In this document: piece after piece, positions 8,291 to 16,828 of the stretch
How positions within the stretch are numbered: position 1 is the stretch's first letter
Layout: every line of letters begins with the position of its first letter
NCBI GenBank assembly: GCA_964645765.1
Contig: CAZYBE010000001.1
Location: 163,733 to 227,732 of the forward strand
Reading direction: 5' to 3'
DNA from: CAZGMN01 sp964645765
GTDB lineage: Bacteria > Acidobacteriota > Aminicenantia > Aminicenantales > Aminicenantaceae
Length of the DNA: 64,000 bases
Made by a program: the position numbers and the translations under genes
Notes under the pieces: generated by a model
The model's input: only the letters and a program-made list of their open reading frames with translations
The model's database searches: none
Told to the model about the DNA's origin: nothing

Positions 8291-9430
8291 ATGAAAATAC
8301 CTCTGCTCGACCTGAAAGCCCAATACCTGACTATTAAAGAGGAAATCAAGACGGCCGTCGATGAAGTCCTCGAATCCCAGCATTTCATTCTTGGCCAAAA
8401 AGTGGAAGACCTGGAAAGCAACATCGCCGCTTATACAGGCACGAGACGCGCCATAGGCGTCTCTTCAGGGACAGATGCCCTGCTCGTATCCCTCATGGCC
8501 CTTGACATCAAGCCCGGCGATGAAGTCATAACCTCTCCCTTTACATTTTTCTCCACAGCAGGCGTTATCTCCCGGCTCAACGCCCGCCCAGTCTTTGTTG
8601 ATATCGACCTCGTCACTTATAATATTGACCCTCAAAAAATCGAATCAAAAATCACGAAAAAAACAAAAGCGATTATTCCTGTCCACCTCTTCGGTCAGTG
8701 CGCCGACATGGACCCCATTCTTGAAAAGGCCAGGGAATACAACTTTAAGGCTATTGAAGATGCAGCCCAATCCATCGGCGCAGAATACAAGGGGAAAAAA
8801 GCGGGAGCGATGGGAGACCTTGGAATTTTTTCCTTTTTTCCTTCGAAAAACCTTGGCGGCTATGGCGACGGCGGAATGGTCGTGACCGATGATGAACCGC
8901 TTTATGAAAAAATTAAAATCCTCCGCGTTCACGGCTCGAACCCAAAATATTATCATAAAATGGTCGGTGGCAATTTCAGGCTGGACGCTCTCCAGGCCGC
9001 AATTCTAAATGTCAAATTGAAATATCTGGATCTCTGGTCTCAAAAGAGAATGGAAAACGCTATTTATTATGATAAGAAATTTCAGGAAGCCGGATTGAAA
9101 GAAAGCGGTTACATAAAAACGCCTGAGCCTGTTTACAGGCTGAGCGGGGATAAAAATTATCACATATATAACCAGTACACAATCCAGTCAAAAAAGAGGG
9201 ATAAACTGCGGGAGTTTCTTAAGGAAAATAAAATCGGGACGGAAATTTATTATCCTGTCCCACTCCATCTCCAGGAATGCTTCAAGGACCTTGGATACAA
9301 AAAAGGCGACCTACCCTCTTCTGAACAAGCCTCTTCATCTGTTCTCTCTCTTCCCATTTATCCTGAACTTACTATCGATCAAAAAGACTATGTTGTCCAA
9401 AAAATCTCGGAATTTTATAACAGATATTAA
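8291..9430 (+). CDS. DegT/DnrJ/EryC1 aminotransferase, WbpE-like
   Basis: A 379-residue PLP-dependent sugar aminotransferase. The catalytic lysine lies in FFPSKNLGGYGDGG (Lys186), the PLP-ring aspartate is in AIEDAAQSIGA (Asp157) and the phosphate loop begins SSGTDAL (about 59-65). The FPSKNLG form is typical of WbpE/WlbC enzymes that convert a 3-keto UDP-GlcNAc uronate to its 3-amino derivative with glutamate. The next gene encodes the UDP-sugar 6-dehydrogenase needed upstream in that pathway, which strengthens the call. The 3-dehydrogenase (WbpB) and acetyltransferase (WbpD) partners are not seen next to it, so the exact sugar remains open. Confidence 0.83.
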   Translation: MKIPLLDLKAQYLTIKEEIKTAVDEVLESQHFILGQKVEDLESNIAAYTGTRRAIGVSSGTDALLVSLMALDIKPGDEVITSPFTFFSTAGVISRLNARPVFVDIDLVTYNIDPQKIESKITKKTKAIIPVHLFGQCADMDPILEKAREYNFKAIEDAAQSIGAEYKGKKAGAMGDLGIFSFFPSKNLGGYGDGGMVVTDDEPLYEKIKILRVHGSNPKYYHKMVGGNFRLDALQAAILNVKLKYLDLWSQKRMENAIYYDKKFQEAGLKESGYIKTPEPVYRLSGDKNYHIYNQYTIQSKKRDKLREFLKENKIGTEIYYPVPLHLQECFKDLGYKKGDLPSSEQASSSVLSLPIYPELTIDQKDYVVQKISEFYNRY

Positions 9431-9483
9431 CTCATTTATCTCAATGCTCGATTAAGAGGCATTGAACTTTGAGGTAAATATAA

Positions 9484-10794
9484 ATGAACCTGATTGAACG
9501 AATTAAATCAAAAGAATCTCTGATGGGCATCATCGGCCTCGGCTACGTGGGCCTTCCCCTTGTCATCCGCTTTGGCGAGGAAAATTTCAGAGTCATTGGC
9601 TTTGACATTGATGAGGAGAAAATCAAAAAACTGAACCAGGGTGAAAGCTACATCAAACACATTGCTGCTGAAAAGATAAAACAATTAGTTGCCGGCCGCA
9701 GATTCGAGCCGACTTCTGATTACTCCAGATTAAAAGAGGCCGATTGCATCATTATCTGCGTTCCCACTCCTCTTACCATTAACAAAGAACCCGACCTGAG
9801 TTATATCAAAAACACCACAGACGAAATCGCAACATACATGAGAAAAGGACAGCTCATCTCTCTCGAAAGCACGACCTATCCTGGAACAACGAGAGAAATT
9901 CTTCTCCCGAAATTTGAGAAAAATAATTTCAGGGCAGGAAAAGATTATTTTCTTGTGTTTTCGCCTGAGCGCGAAGACCCTGGCAACCCCAAGTTCAACA
10001 CAAAGAACATCCCCAAGATCGTGGGAGGAATCACTCCTGCTTGCCTTGAAGTTGGAAAAGCACTCTACAGCCAGATTGTCGACGAGGTTATCGTTGTCTC
10101 CTCGCCCGAAGTCGCAGAATTCACAAAAATCCTTGAAAACGTTTTCCGCTCGGTCAATATCGCCCTTGTCAACGAACTCAAAATTCTCGCTGACAGGATG
10201 AATGTCGATATCTGGGAGGTCATCAAAGCCGCCTCGACCAAACCTTTTGGCTTCATGCCCTTCTATCCCGGTCCAGGCCTTGGAGGCCACTGCATTCCCA
10301 TCGACCCTTTCTACCTTTCCTGGAAGGCCAAGGCACTCAATTTCAACACGCGCTTCATCGAGCTTGCCGGAGAGGTCAACACCAGCATGCCCAGTTATGT
10401 TATCTCAAAAATTGGCGATGCCCTCAATCAAAATGGAAAATGCTTCAAAAATGCCAAGATTCTCGTTCTGGGAATTTCCTACAAAAAAGATATCGATGAC
10501 ACGAGAGAGTCACCCGCCCTTGAAATCATCGAAATGCTGCAGGAAAAAGGAGCGAAGGTTCTCTACAATGACCCTTACATCCCTCGCATTCCCAAAGTGA
10601 GAAAACACGACTTAAAGCTCAGTTCCACGTCCCTCACTGAGGACCTTCTTCAGAGCATGGATGCTGTGGCCATCATCACCAACCATTCATCCTATGATTA
10701 TGAATGGATTGTAAAGAATGCAAAATTGACCATTGACACCAGAAACGCCACAGGCGCCATCAAAACCGCTAAACACAAAATCATCAAAGCCTAA
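9484..10794 (+). CDS. wbpA: UDP-N-acetylglucosamine 6-dehydrogenase, WbpA/WecC family
   Basis: A 436-residue NAD-dependent nucleotide-sugar dehydrogenase that oxidises C6 of UDP-GlcNAc (or a close relative) to the uronate in two steps. The NAD-binding GLGYVGLPL starts near residue 18, the catalytic cysteine is in GLGGHCIPIDPFYL (about residue 269) and a C-terminal UDP-binding domain contains GISYKKDIDDTRESPA. The GHCIPIDPFYLSWKA wording favours the WbpA/TviB group over UDP-glucose dehydrogenases. It lies 53 bases after the WbpE-like aminotransferase on the same strand. The product would serve as precursor for amino-uronate residues of the surface polysaccharide. Confidence 0.88.
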   Translation: MNLIERIKSKESLMGIIGLGYVGLPLVIRFGEENFRVIGFDIDEEKIKKLNQGESYIKHIAAEKIKQLVAGRRFEPTSDYSRLKEADCIIICVPTPLTINKEPDLSYIKNTTDEIATYMRKGQLISLESTTYPGTTREILLPKFEKNNFRAGKDYFLVFSPEREDPGNPKFNTKNIPKIVGGITPACLEVGKALYSQIVDEVIVVSSPEVAEFTKILENVFRSVNIALVNELKILADRMNVDIWEVIKAASTKPFGFMPFYPGPGLGGHCIPIDPFYLSWKAKALNFNTRFIELAGEVNTSMPSYVISKIGDALNQNGKCFKNAKILVLGISYKKDIDDTRESPALEIIEMLQEKGAKVLYNDPYIPRIPKVRKHDLKLSSTSLTEDLLQSMDAVAIITNHSSYDYEWIVKNAKLTIDTRNATGAIKTAKHKIIKA

Positions 10795-10932
10795 ATAAGG
10801 ATTGTCCACATATCCAATACCGACGCACAATAATTCATCATGATAGGCTTATCACCAACGAACAATAAAAATATTAATTTCTGCCCACTGCCTTTTTTAA
10901 AGTAAAAAAGAGGCCAATTTACGAAGTTTTCT

Positions 10933-12018
10933 TTAGTTTTTTATGCAGCTTTTTACTTCTTCCCAGACCTGTAGACCAGAAAAAGCGAGAGAAATGGGAA
11001 TAGACTTTATTCCTCTTTTTAAAGAGTTTATCTCCTGGAGCATACTCTTCCTCAATCCCGCTTCTTGAGCAGCCAAAATAGTCAAAGAGCCACCTTTTCC
11101 CCCTGCTCCATTCACTTTCCAGCCCGAGGCTTTATACTTTTTTGCAATTTCAATAATTGAATCGGCTTCCTCTGATATAAGCCCAGGATGAAGAGACCTC
11201 TGGCATTCATTATTCTCAATCATAACCTTGCCAAAAGAATCCAAATCTCCCTTGAGTAAAAAATCCTTGGCTCGCTCAGCTAAATCTCTTAATTCCTGAA
11301 TGATCTTGAACTGAGATCCTTTCCTTTCGAGAAAGGCTATGACTTCCTCATGCAGAGCTGAGGAGCTATGAGCCTTTCCCAGGTAAATTAAAAATAACCT
11401 GCGGTTCAAATCTCGCTTTAGTATTTCTTCAAGCTCCAGTTTCAAAACATTGGCTTTGGGATAATTGTACATATGAATAAAACAGACTCCGCCATAAGCT
11501 GCGCATATCTGGTCCTGTATTCCACTTTGAAGACCCAATTTCTTTGTTTCTACTCCATGGGCCAAAGAAACAATCTCATCCAAAGAATGTCTTCGAGGCA
11601 AAAGAAAATCGAGGCCTCCTAAAAGTGCGACGCAAACAGAGGCCGATGTTCCTGTGGAACAGCCAGCCGGGACATGGGAAGAAAGACTGATTTCAAGCTC
11701 AAGCTCCTTTGGAATGGGCAAGGAATTTATAGCTCCCTGAAGAAGAGGATGTACTTTATAGTCAGGGTTCTCAGGGCTAACAAGGAATGTATCACCGTAA
11801 TTTTCGGCATGCACCAAAACCCTATCTTCTTTTCTTTTTTCGTTTTCAAACACATCGATTTGAACCTCAACTAATGGCGAAACACCAATGTTCAAAACCT
11901 TCCCCTCTCCAGAAAACCAGGTATCTGTCCAACCGCCAATATCATTGACCCTTATCGGAGCAGTAGCGCAAATGGTTTTAATAGGTTTCTTCTTCTGTTT
12001 TTTAATTCGCTGCTTCAT
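10933..12018 (-). CDS. GHMP-family sugar kinase
   Basis: A 361-residue GHMP kinase. The N-terminal substrate region reads APIRVNDIGGWTDTW, the ATP-binding glycine-serine loop is VPAGCSTGTSASVCVAL and the C-terminal motif is VNGAGGKGGSLTIL. These match the fucokinase/heptose-7-phosphate kinase branch (HddA-like) more than galactokinase, although the loop is PAGCSTGTSAS where HddA enzymes usually have G-LGSSS. It is divergent from the Trm112-GT9 operon, sharing a 140-base spacer. A basic N-terminal extension (KQRIKKQKKK) precedes the fold. The substrate could be a heptose phosphate or a deoxyhexose. Confidence 0.72.
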   Translation of the reverse strand: MKQRIKKQKKKPIKTICATAPIRVNDIGGWTDTWFSGEGKVLNIGVSPLVEVQIDVFENEKRKEDRVLVHAENYGDTFLVSPENPDYKVHPLLQGAINSLPIPKELELEISLSSHVPAGCSTGTSASVCVALLGGLDFLLPRRHSLDEIVSLAHGVETKKLGLQSGIQDQICAAYGGVCFIHMYNYPKANVLKLELEEILKRDLNRRLFLIYLGKAHSSSALHEEVIAFLERKGSQFKIIQELRDLAERAKDFLLKGDLDSFGKVMIENNECQRSLHPGLISEEADSIIEIAKKYKASGWKVNGAGGKGGSLTILAAQEAGLRKSMLQEINSLKRGIKSIPISLAFSGLQVWEEVKSCIKN

Positions 12019-12109
12019 TTCCAGAATGAATTATTTAATTTAAAGAACTTTTCCCTATAAATTTGCATTTAGCACAGAAAAAATTCTAAGTCAAATGCAT
12101 CTTAGTTAT

Positions 12110-12139
12110 TTGACGTTTAAAAGCTCAATAGTTTATGAT
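12110..12139 (+). promoter_or_regulatory. Possible promoter of the Trm112-GT9 operon
   Basis: TTGACG at 12110-12115 and TATGAT at 12134-12139, spacing 18, in the divergent spacer. Transcription would begin very close to the Shine-Dalgarno AAGAGGT at 12144-12150, leaving a very short leader. Confidence 0.35.
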
Positions 12140-12158
12140 AGCCAAGAGGTGTAATAAA

Positions 12159-12347
12159 ATGGCCATCAATCCTGAGCTACTTGAAATCCTTGCCTGTCCG
12201 CTGTGCAAAGAAGATGTGAAGCTTACAGCAGATGAAAAGGGCCTGAAGTGTGTGAAATGCCATCGTGTTTACCCTATAAAAGACGACATCCCGGTTATGC
12301 TCATCGACGAGGCTACCATTGAGCCAGAAAGGCCGACAAAGGCTTGA
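12159..12347 (+). CDS. Trm112/UPF0434-family zinc-ribbon protein
   Basis: A 62-residue protein starting at the ATG at 12159, chosen because an AAGAGGT Shine-Dalgarno lies about 9 bases upstream and because family members begin MAINPELLEILACP. Two CxxC-type pairs (CPLC near residue 15 and CVKC near residue 34) form a zinc ribbon, followed by the conserved YPIKDDIPVML. In bacteria such proteins are often found next to lipid A and LPS genes, and in eukaryotes Trm112 activates methyltransferases. The gene overlaps the next one by 29 bases. Its actual partner here is unknown. Confidence 0.85.
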   Translation: MAINPELLEILACPLCKEDVKLTADEKGLKCVKCHRVYPIKDDIPVMLIDEATIEPERPTKA

Positions 12348-13365
12348 CCCCTCCCGGATAAAAAAAATCCTTCTCGTCAGACTGAGGCGCATCGGTGATG
12401 TCATTATGACTACTCCTTCTATCACTGCGCTCAGAGAAGCTTTCCCTGCTGCATTTATTTCCTATGTTGTGGAAGAGCCATACCGGGAACTTGTTGAAGG
12501 AAACCCAAGCCTGAACAAGGTCGTCGTCCTGAAGAGAAAGCAGAGAATTAAAGATTTCTTCAAGCTCATCCGGCTGATTCAGAAGGAAAATTACGATGTA
12601 GTCCTTGACTTTCATGGAGGGCCGAGAGCTTCTCTCATCACCCTGCTCTCTGGAGCTAAATTAAAATTAGGCTACAGGATTAAATACAGAAACTTTATCT
12701 ATGACATTAAACTCCCCCGCGCTGTCAAGAGTGGGCACATCCACAGTGTTGAAAACCACCTCAACTTAGTGAAGGCATTAGGAGTAAATGTCGCCACCTC
12801 TCCTCCACTCTCTCTCCCTCAGGGTCGAGCAGAAGAGGTTGAAAAAGTAAAAAAATTCATAGACGAACATAGACTCGAAGGCCATAAGATTATCACCATC
12901 CACATCAGCGCTGGAAACGAATTTCGAAACTGGGGTGTGAATAACATTGTTAAACTTTCAGACCTTCTTGGCCAGTTGCCAGAGGTTAAAATTGTCCTCA
13001 TCGGTGCAAGCGAAGACCACAAAGCTGAGGAAGAAATTCTGAAAAAAAGCAAAACTCGCCTTCTTTCCCTGGTTGGGAAACTGAATTTAAGGGAATTGAG
13101 AGAACTCATCTGTCGATCTTCCCTTTTCGTTGGACCCGACAGCGGACCGATGCACATCGCAGCATCAACCTCCACTCCCATTATCGCCCTTTTCGGGCCC
13201 AATCTTCCTGCCTATTTCTCTCCCTGGCAGGCCAAAGCCTTTTTGATTGAGAAGAATTTTGACTGCCGCCCCTGTAAACAAAGACGCTGCATCTACAAGG
13301 ATTTCAGATGCCTGCGGAGCATAACTCCAGAAGAAGTCTTCCAGGCATGTCTCAAATTTTTATAA
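12319..13365 (+). CDS. Heptosyltransferase-type family 9 glycosyltransferase
   Basis: A 348-residue GT9 enzyme. The N-terminal domain starts ILLVRLRRIGDVIMTTP, the classic LPS heptosyltransferase opening. The C-terminal donor domain has ISAGNEFRNW and the signature FVGPDSGPMHIAAS followed by ALFGP. A cysteine-rich tail (DCRPCKQRRCIYKDFRC) is also common in the family. GT9 enzymes add ADP-heptose to the inner core. No in-frame ATG precedes the first core motif, so a TTG at 12319 inside the Trm112 gene is the likely start, giving a 29-base overlap and coupled translation. The heptose-7-phosphate kinase at 15779 in the same operon supports a heptose donor. Confidence 0.88.
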   Translation: MSQKGRQRLDPSRIKKILLVRLRRIGDVIMTTPSITALREAFPAAFISYVVEEPYRELVEGNPSLNKVVVLKRKQRIKDFFKLIRLIQKENYDVVLDFHGGPRASLITLLSGAKLKLGYRIKYRNFIYDIKLPRAVKSGHIHSVENHLNLVKALGVNVATSPPLSLPQGRAEEVEKVKKFIDEHRLEGHKIITIHISAGNEFRNWGVNNIVKLSDLLGQLPEVKIVLIGASEDHKAEEEILKKSKTRLLSLVGKLNLRELRELICRSSLFVGPDSGPMHIAASTSTPIIALFGPNLPAYFSPWQAKAFLIEKNFDCRPCKQRRCIYKDFRCLRSITPEEVFQACLKFL

Positions 13366-13440
13366 AAAGTTGAAAATTTGTCTTAAATTGAGTAGATATA
13401 ATTTTTGTTTGCTTATATCAGCTTAGGTGCCAGATATAAA

Positions 13441-14628
13441 ATGAGGATGCTCAACTTAGGAGAAGGAAAGAGTTTTTGGGCTATTCTTTTGCCTTTATTC
13501 ATCGGGCTTTATCTTCTTTTTTCCATGGTTTCAATCAGCGTGAGCCAGATAGCCATCTTCCTCGCTCTTGTTTGCTGGATAATAATCCTCATAAGAAAAA
13601 AACAAAAATTTTCCTTTCCCTCTTTCTTCTGGCCGTTAATTATTTATTCTGCTTTATCGCTTATCTCATCCCTTCTATCTGTGAGCCCAAAAACGAGCTT
13701 AAAAGACAGCAGAGAACTGCTTCTCTTCCTGATTGTCCCCATTGTCTACATAGGTCTCGCCGCTAAAAACATTATCAAAAAAGTCAACCTGGCTTTGCTG
13801 GCATCAGGTTATTTGAATTGTCTCTATGCCATTTTTTACTTTCTTTTCAAAGCGCATCCCGAAGAAAGAATAAAAAGCTTCATGGGACAGGTCATGACCC
13901 AGGGTGGATTGCTCATGCTTTTTAGCTGTATGGCCTTAAGCATGCTTCTTCTTACCCGTGAGAAAACGAGATATCTATGGGGACTTGGACTTATTCTCTC
14001 GCTCTTTGCTCTTGTCCTGACTCAAACTCGAAGTGCCTGGCTGGCCCTTGTCTTTTCTGTCTCCCTCATCCTGCTCCTCTATAAGCCAAGAGCCATAATC
14101 ATCGTTCCAATTTTGATTGGCCTTTTTTACCTTCTCAGCCCCCAGCTAATAAAAAAAAGAGTCCTCAGTATTTTTAGTCTTAAAGAGAAATCAAATGAAT
14201 TTAGGGTTGAATATATAAAAGCTGGAATCCAAATCATCAAGGACTATCCGTTTTTTGGAACTGGACCGAACACTGTGCACATAGTTTACCAGAATCCGAA
14301 ATACGGACTTTCTGAGGAGGCGAAAAAGATAAATGTCCATCTCCATAACAACATCCTTCAAACTGGAGCTGAAAGGGGGATTCCAACCCTCATCGCCTGG
14401 CTGACTTTTATAATCTGGCTTTTTCTCTCTCTTTTAAAACTTCTCAAAAATAAAGATCCCTCTATCCGTCCATTCACCGTTGCCGCCCTGGCTGCGCTTT
14501 TAGGCCTTTTTGTCGCGGGCCTATTTGAGTACAACTTTGCCGATGCTGAAATAACAATGCTATTCCTCTACTTAATTACCGTTCCATTCACTTTCTCGCG
14601 CCTTCAAGAGAAAAAAGCAGAAAGTTAA
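13441..14628 (+). CDS. O-antigen ligase/polymerase family membrane protein (WaaL/Wzy_C)
   Basis: About 395 residues, almost entirely hydrophobic helices (some ten to twelve), with the Wzy_C-type core around TQTRSAWLALVFS and a large periplasmic loop containing the conserved GPNTVHIVY and HLHNNILQTGAERG segments. The histidine near HNNILQ matches the catalytic region of O-antigen ligases. It would transfer undecaprenyl-linked glycan to lipid A-core on the periplasmic face. I start at the ATG at 13441; an in-frame TTG at 13405 would add 12 residues. The stop is immediately followed by the ATG of the PHP gene. Because the locus also has a second Wzy-like gene at 62423, a ligase role is preferred here. 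Confidence 0.8.
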   Translation: MRMLNLGEGKSFWAILLPLFIGLYLLFSMVSISVSQIAIFLALVCWIIILIRKKQKFSFPSFFWPLIIYSALSLISSLLSVSPKTSLKDSRELLLFLIVPIVYIGLAAKNIIKKVNLALLASGYLNCLYAIFYFLFKAHPEERIKSFMGQVMTQGGLLMLFSCMALSMLLLTREKTRYLWGLGLILSLFALVLTQTRSAWLALVFSVSLILLLYKPRAIIIVPILIGLFYLLSPQLIKKRVLSIFSLKEKSNEFRVEYIKAGIQIIKDYPFFGTGPNTVHIVYQNPKYGLSEEAKKINVHLHNNILQTGAERGIPTLIAWLTFIIWLFLSLLKLLKNKDPSIRPFTVAALAALLGLFVAGLFEYNFADAEITMLFLYLITVPFTFSRLQEKKAES

Positions 14629-15792
14629 ATGGGCAAAAAGGGAGAAATAAGGTTCAATCTAAAGAAGAAAATTCTTTTCATCTTCTTAGCTCTTCTCCTT
14701 CTCTACGCAATCTGGCTGAGCTTCAATATTCTGAGCTTTAAGACATACAAGGCTCCTGCACTAGAAGCTTCACCTCTTGAAATACAGGGTATCTATCACA
14801 TTCACACAAGATTTTCAGATGGAAGAAAAAACCCGGATGAAATTGCAAGGCTTGCCTCTTACTCCGGTGTTGATTTCATTATCATGACTGACCATGGCAG
14901 TCCTAATCGTGAATCATATGCAAGCCAGGGCTGGAAGCATGGCGTTCTCGTCCTTGCTGGGTCCGAGCTTTCAGTGAGCCGAGGTCATCTCGTTGGATTA
15001 GACTTCAAACTCCCCTCCTACAACTTTTCCCAGAATACAGAGGATGCTTTTTACGAGATAATAGCTGAGGGAGGATTTTCTATTGTTGCCCATCCCTACT
15101 CAAAGGTTCAATGGTCATGGGGAGAATACGTCGGCTATTCTGGAATTGAAATTATCAATGCCGATAGCATGCTGAAAGAAGGCCTACTTGCTTCCATGCC
15201 TTATCTTCCCGCACTTTTGATAAAGCCAAGCTATGCTCTTCTAAAAATTCTCGATAGCCCTCAGCGAGAGCTGAGAAAATGGGATGAGCTCAACAAAATT
15301 TCACAGATTTACGGCTATTTCAGCACCGACGCCCATCTGCTCTACCGCCCTGCTCTTGATTTCCTTCGCATTCATGTCATACTCGATTCTCCTCTCTCCT
15401 CGGATTTCGATGCAGCTCGCGGTCAAGTCTTCGAGGCGCTGAGGTCAGGGAGATTCTACAACTCAATCCATGCTGCTGCCCAGGCAGCGGGATTCAGGTT
15501 CTGGGGAGAAAAGGGGAAAACCGTCATTCCGATGGGCGGGACAGCATTGTTCGAATCTGGCTTTACCCTTCATATTCAAGCTCCCTTTCCGTTTGCCAAA
15601 GAAATTCATTTGATTCAGGATGGAAAAAGTATATTTCATTCAACTGAAGAAAGCATTTCCTTTGAAGCCAAACAACCTGGCGTCTATCGGGTTGAAGTCT
15701 ATCTCAGGGAGAAGTCCCCGCTGGGAAAAGAAATACCCTGGATAGTCTCCAATCCCATCTTTCTAAGAGAGGATAAAAATGTCGACCAGTGA
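14629..15792 (+). CDS. Membrane-anchored PHP-domain phosphoesterase
   Basis: 387 residues. A basic N-terminus leads into a single transmembrane helix (about residues 12-34). A PHP metal-dependent phosphoesterase domain of the CehA type follows, with the metal-binding IYHIHTRFSDG, then IIMTDHG, IVAHPYSK and FSTDAHLL. The C-terminal 80 residues look like a beta-sandwich (SGFTLHIQAPFPF). The active site would face the periplasm or outside. It abuts the O-antigen ligase gene without a gap and overlaps the next gene by 14 bases, so it belongs to the core/O-antigen operon. It may cleave a phosphodiester or pyrophosphate, perhaps of a lipid carrier; this is inference. Confidence 0.78.
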   Translation: MGKKGEIRFNLKKKILFIFLALLLLYAIWLSFNILSFKTYKAPALEASPLEIQGIYHIHTRFSDGRKNPDEIARLASYSGVDFIIMTDHGSPNRESYASQGWKHGVLVLAGSELSVSRGHLVGLDFKLPSYNFSQNTEDAFYEIIAEGGFSIVAHPYSKVQWSWGEYVGYSGIEIINADSMLKEGLLASMPYLPALLIKPSYALLKILDSPQRELRKWDELNKISQIYGYFSTDAHLLYRPALDFLRIHVILDSPLSSDFDAARGQVFEALRSGRFYNSIHAAAQAAGFRFWGEKGKTVIPMGGTALFESGFTLHIQAPFPFAKEIHLIQDGKSIFHSTEESISFEAKQPGVYRVEVYLREKSPLGKEIPWIVSNPIFLREDKNVDQ

Positions 15793-16747
15793 TCTTCAAA
15801 AGATGAAAAAAATTGTTCAGAATTTCAAGAAAAAGAGAGTCTTAGTCTTAGGGGACTTGATGCACGACAAATACATCTGGGGCGATGTTATTCGCATCTC
15901 TCCTGAGGCACCGGTTCCTGTTGTTGAGGCCTACAAGGATACCTCCTGTCTGGGTGGAGCGGGAAACGTCTGTCAAAGCCTAAAGAGTTTGGGAGCCCTG
16001 CCGCTCCTTGCCGGCGTTGTCGGCAATGACAGCGAGGGCGAGTGGATCAAAAGAAATGTGCCAGGCAGCCGCGGCATTTTCGTCGACAGAAGTCGGCCTA
16101 CAACATTAAAGACACGAATCATTGCTCATCACCAGCAGGTGGTCAGGGTTGACAGGGAAAAAAAGAGCCCGATATCGCAGAGAATAGAAGAGCAGATATT
16201 CAATTTTATCCAAGAAGAAGAATATCACGGCATAATTCTCTCTGACTACAACAAAGGGGTGCTTGCCAAGTCGCTAACAGGCAAAGTGCTCTCTTTCGCC
16301 CAGAAGAGAAAAATTCCTGTTTTTGTCGACCCCAAGTTTGAGAATTTCTTCCTTTTTACCCCTGTGAAACTCATCACCCCTAACCACTATGAGGTGGCAA
16401 GGATTGTCCATCACGAGTGCGACACCGATTCCCAGGTTGAAAGCGCGGGCAAGGAAATTCTCTCTCGCATTGTAACGCCTTTCCTCATCATCAAGAGAGG
16501 AGAGCAGGGAATGAGCGTGTTTGAAAAGGGGAAAAAAGTCATTCACATTCCAACGGTTGCCAAAGAAGTTTATGATATTACAGGGGCAGGAGATACGGTC
16601 ATAGCAACAGCGGCTCTGGCTCTGCTTTCAGGGAGCTCTATCCTGGAGGCGGCTGTCCTTGCCAATACAGCGGCTGGAATCGTAGTCGCCAAAATTGGAA
16701 CCGCTTCTGTCACCTCAGAGGAGTTGCTTGCTTCTATTAAACCTTGA
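15779..16747 (+). CDS. rfaE1: D-glycero-beta-D-manno-heptose-7-phosphate kinase
   Basis: A 322-residue PfkB/ribokinase-fold enzyme matching the N-terminal kinase domain of HldE. It has VLGDLMHDKYIWGDV near the start, the GGAGNVCQSL substrate loop, KTRIIAHHQQVVRVDREK typical of RfaE1, and the ATP/anion-hole motif VYDITGAGDTVIA with its catalytic aspartate. The C-terminal nucleotidyltransferase domain of the bifunctional enzyme is absent. It phosphorylates heptose 7-phosphate at C1 for ADP-heptose synthesis, feeding the GT9 enzyme four genes upstream. It overlaps the PHP gene by 14 bases. A separate rfaE2 is not in the window. Confidence 0.9.
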   Translation: MSTSDLQKMKKIVQNFKKKRVLVLGDLMHDKYIWGDVIRISPEAPVPVVEAYKDTSCLGGAGNVCQSLKSLGALPLLAGVVGNDSEGEWIKRNVPGSRGIFVDRSRPTTLKTRIIAHHQQVVRVDREKKSPISQRIEEQIFNFIQEEEYHGIILSDYNKGVLAKSLTGKVLSFAQKRKIPVFVDPKFENFFLFTPVKLITPNHYEVARIVHHECDTDSQVESAGKEILSRIVTPFLIIKRGEQGMSVFEKGKKVIHIPTVAKEVYDITGAGDTVIATAALALLSGSSILEAAVLANTAAGIVVAKIGTASVTSEELLASIKP

Positions 16748-16753
16748 AAAAAA

Positions 16754-16772
16754 GTCATTGCGAGGCGCAACC
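16754..16772 (+). repeat. Partial GTCATTGCGAG repeat
   Basis: GTCATTGCGAGGCGCAACC just after the heptose kinase. It matches the left end of the longer inverted-repeat element at 20313-20394 and appears truncated. Confidence 0.6.
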
Positions 16773-16828
16773 TTCATCCTCTCTTTATATTGATCTAAAA
16801 AAATATTATAATTATATCGCTAAAAGAA

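Noticed and set aside
9730..10290. A 186-codon minus-strand frame
   Set aside because: It is antisense to the UDP-sugar dehydrogenase gene, which has complete motifs on the plus strand.
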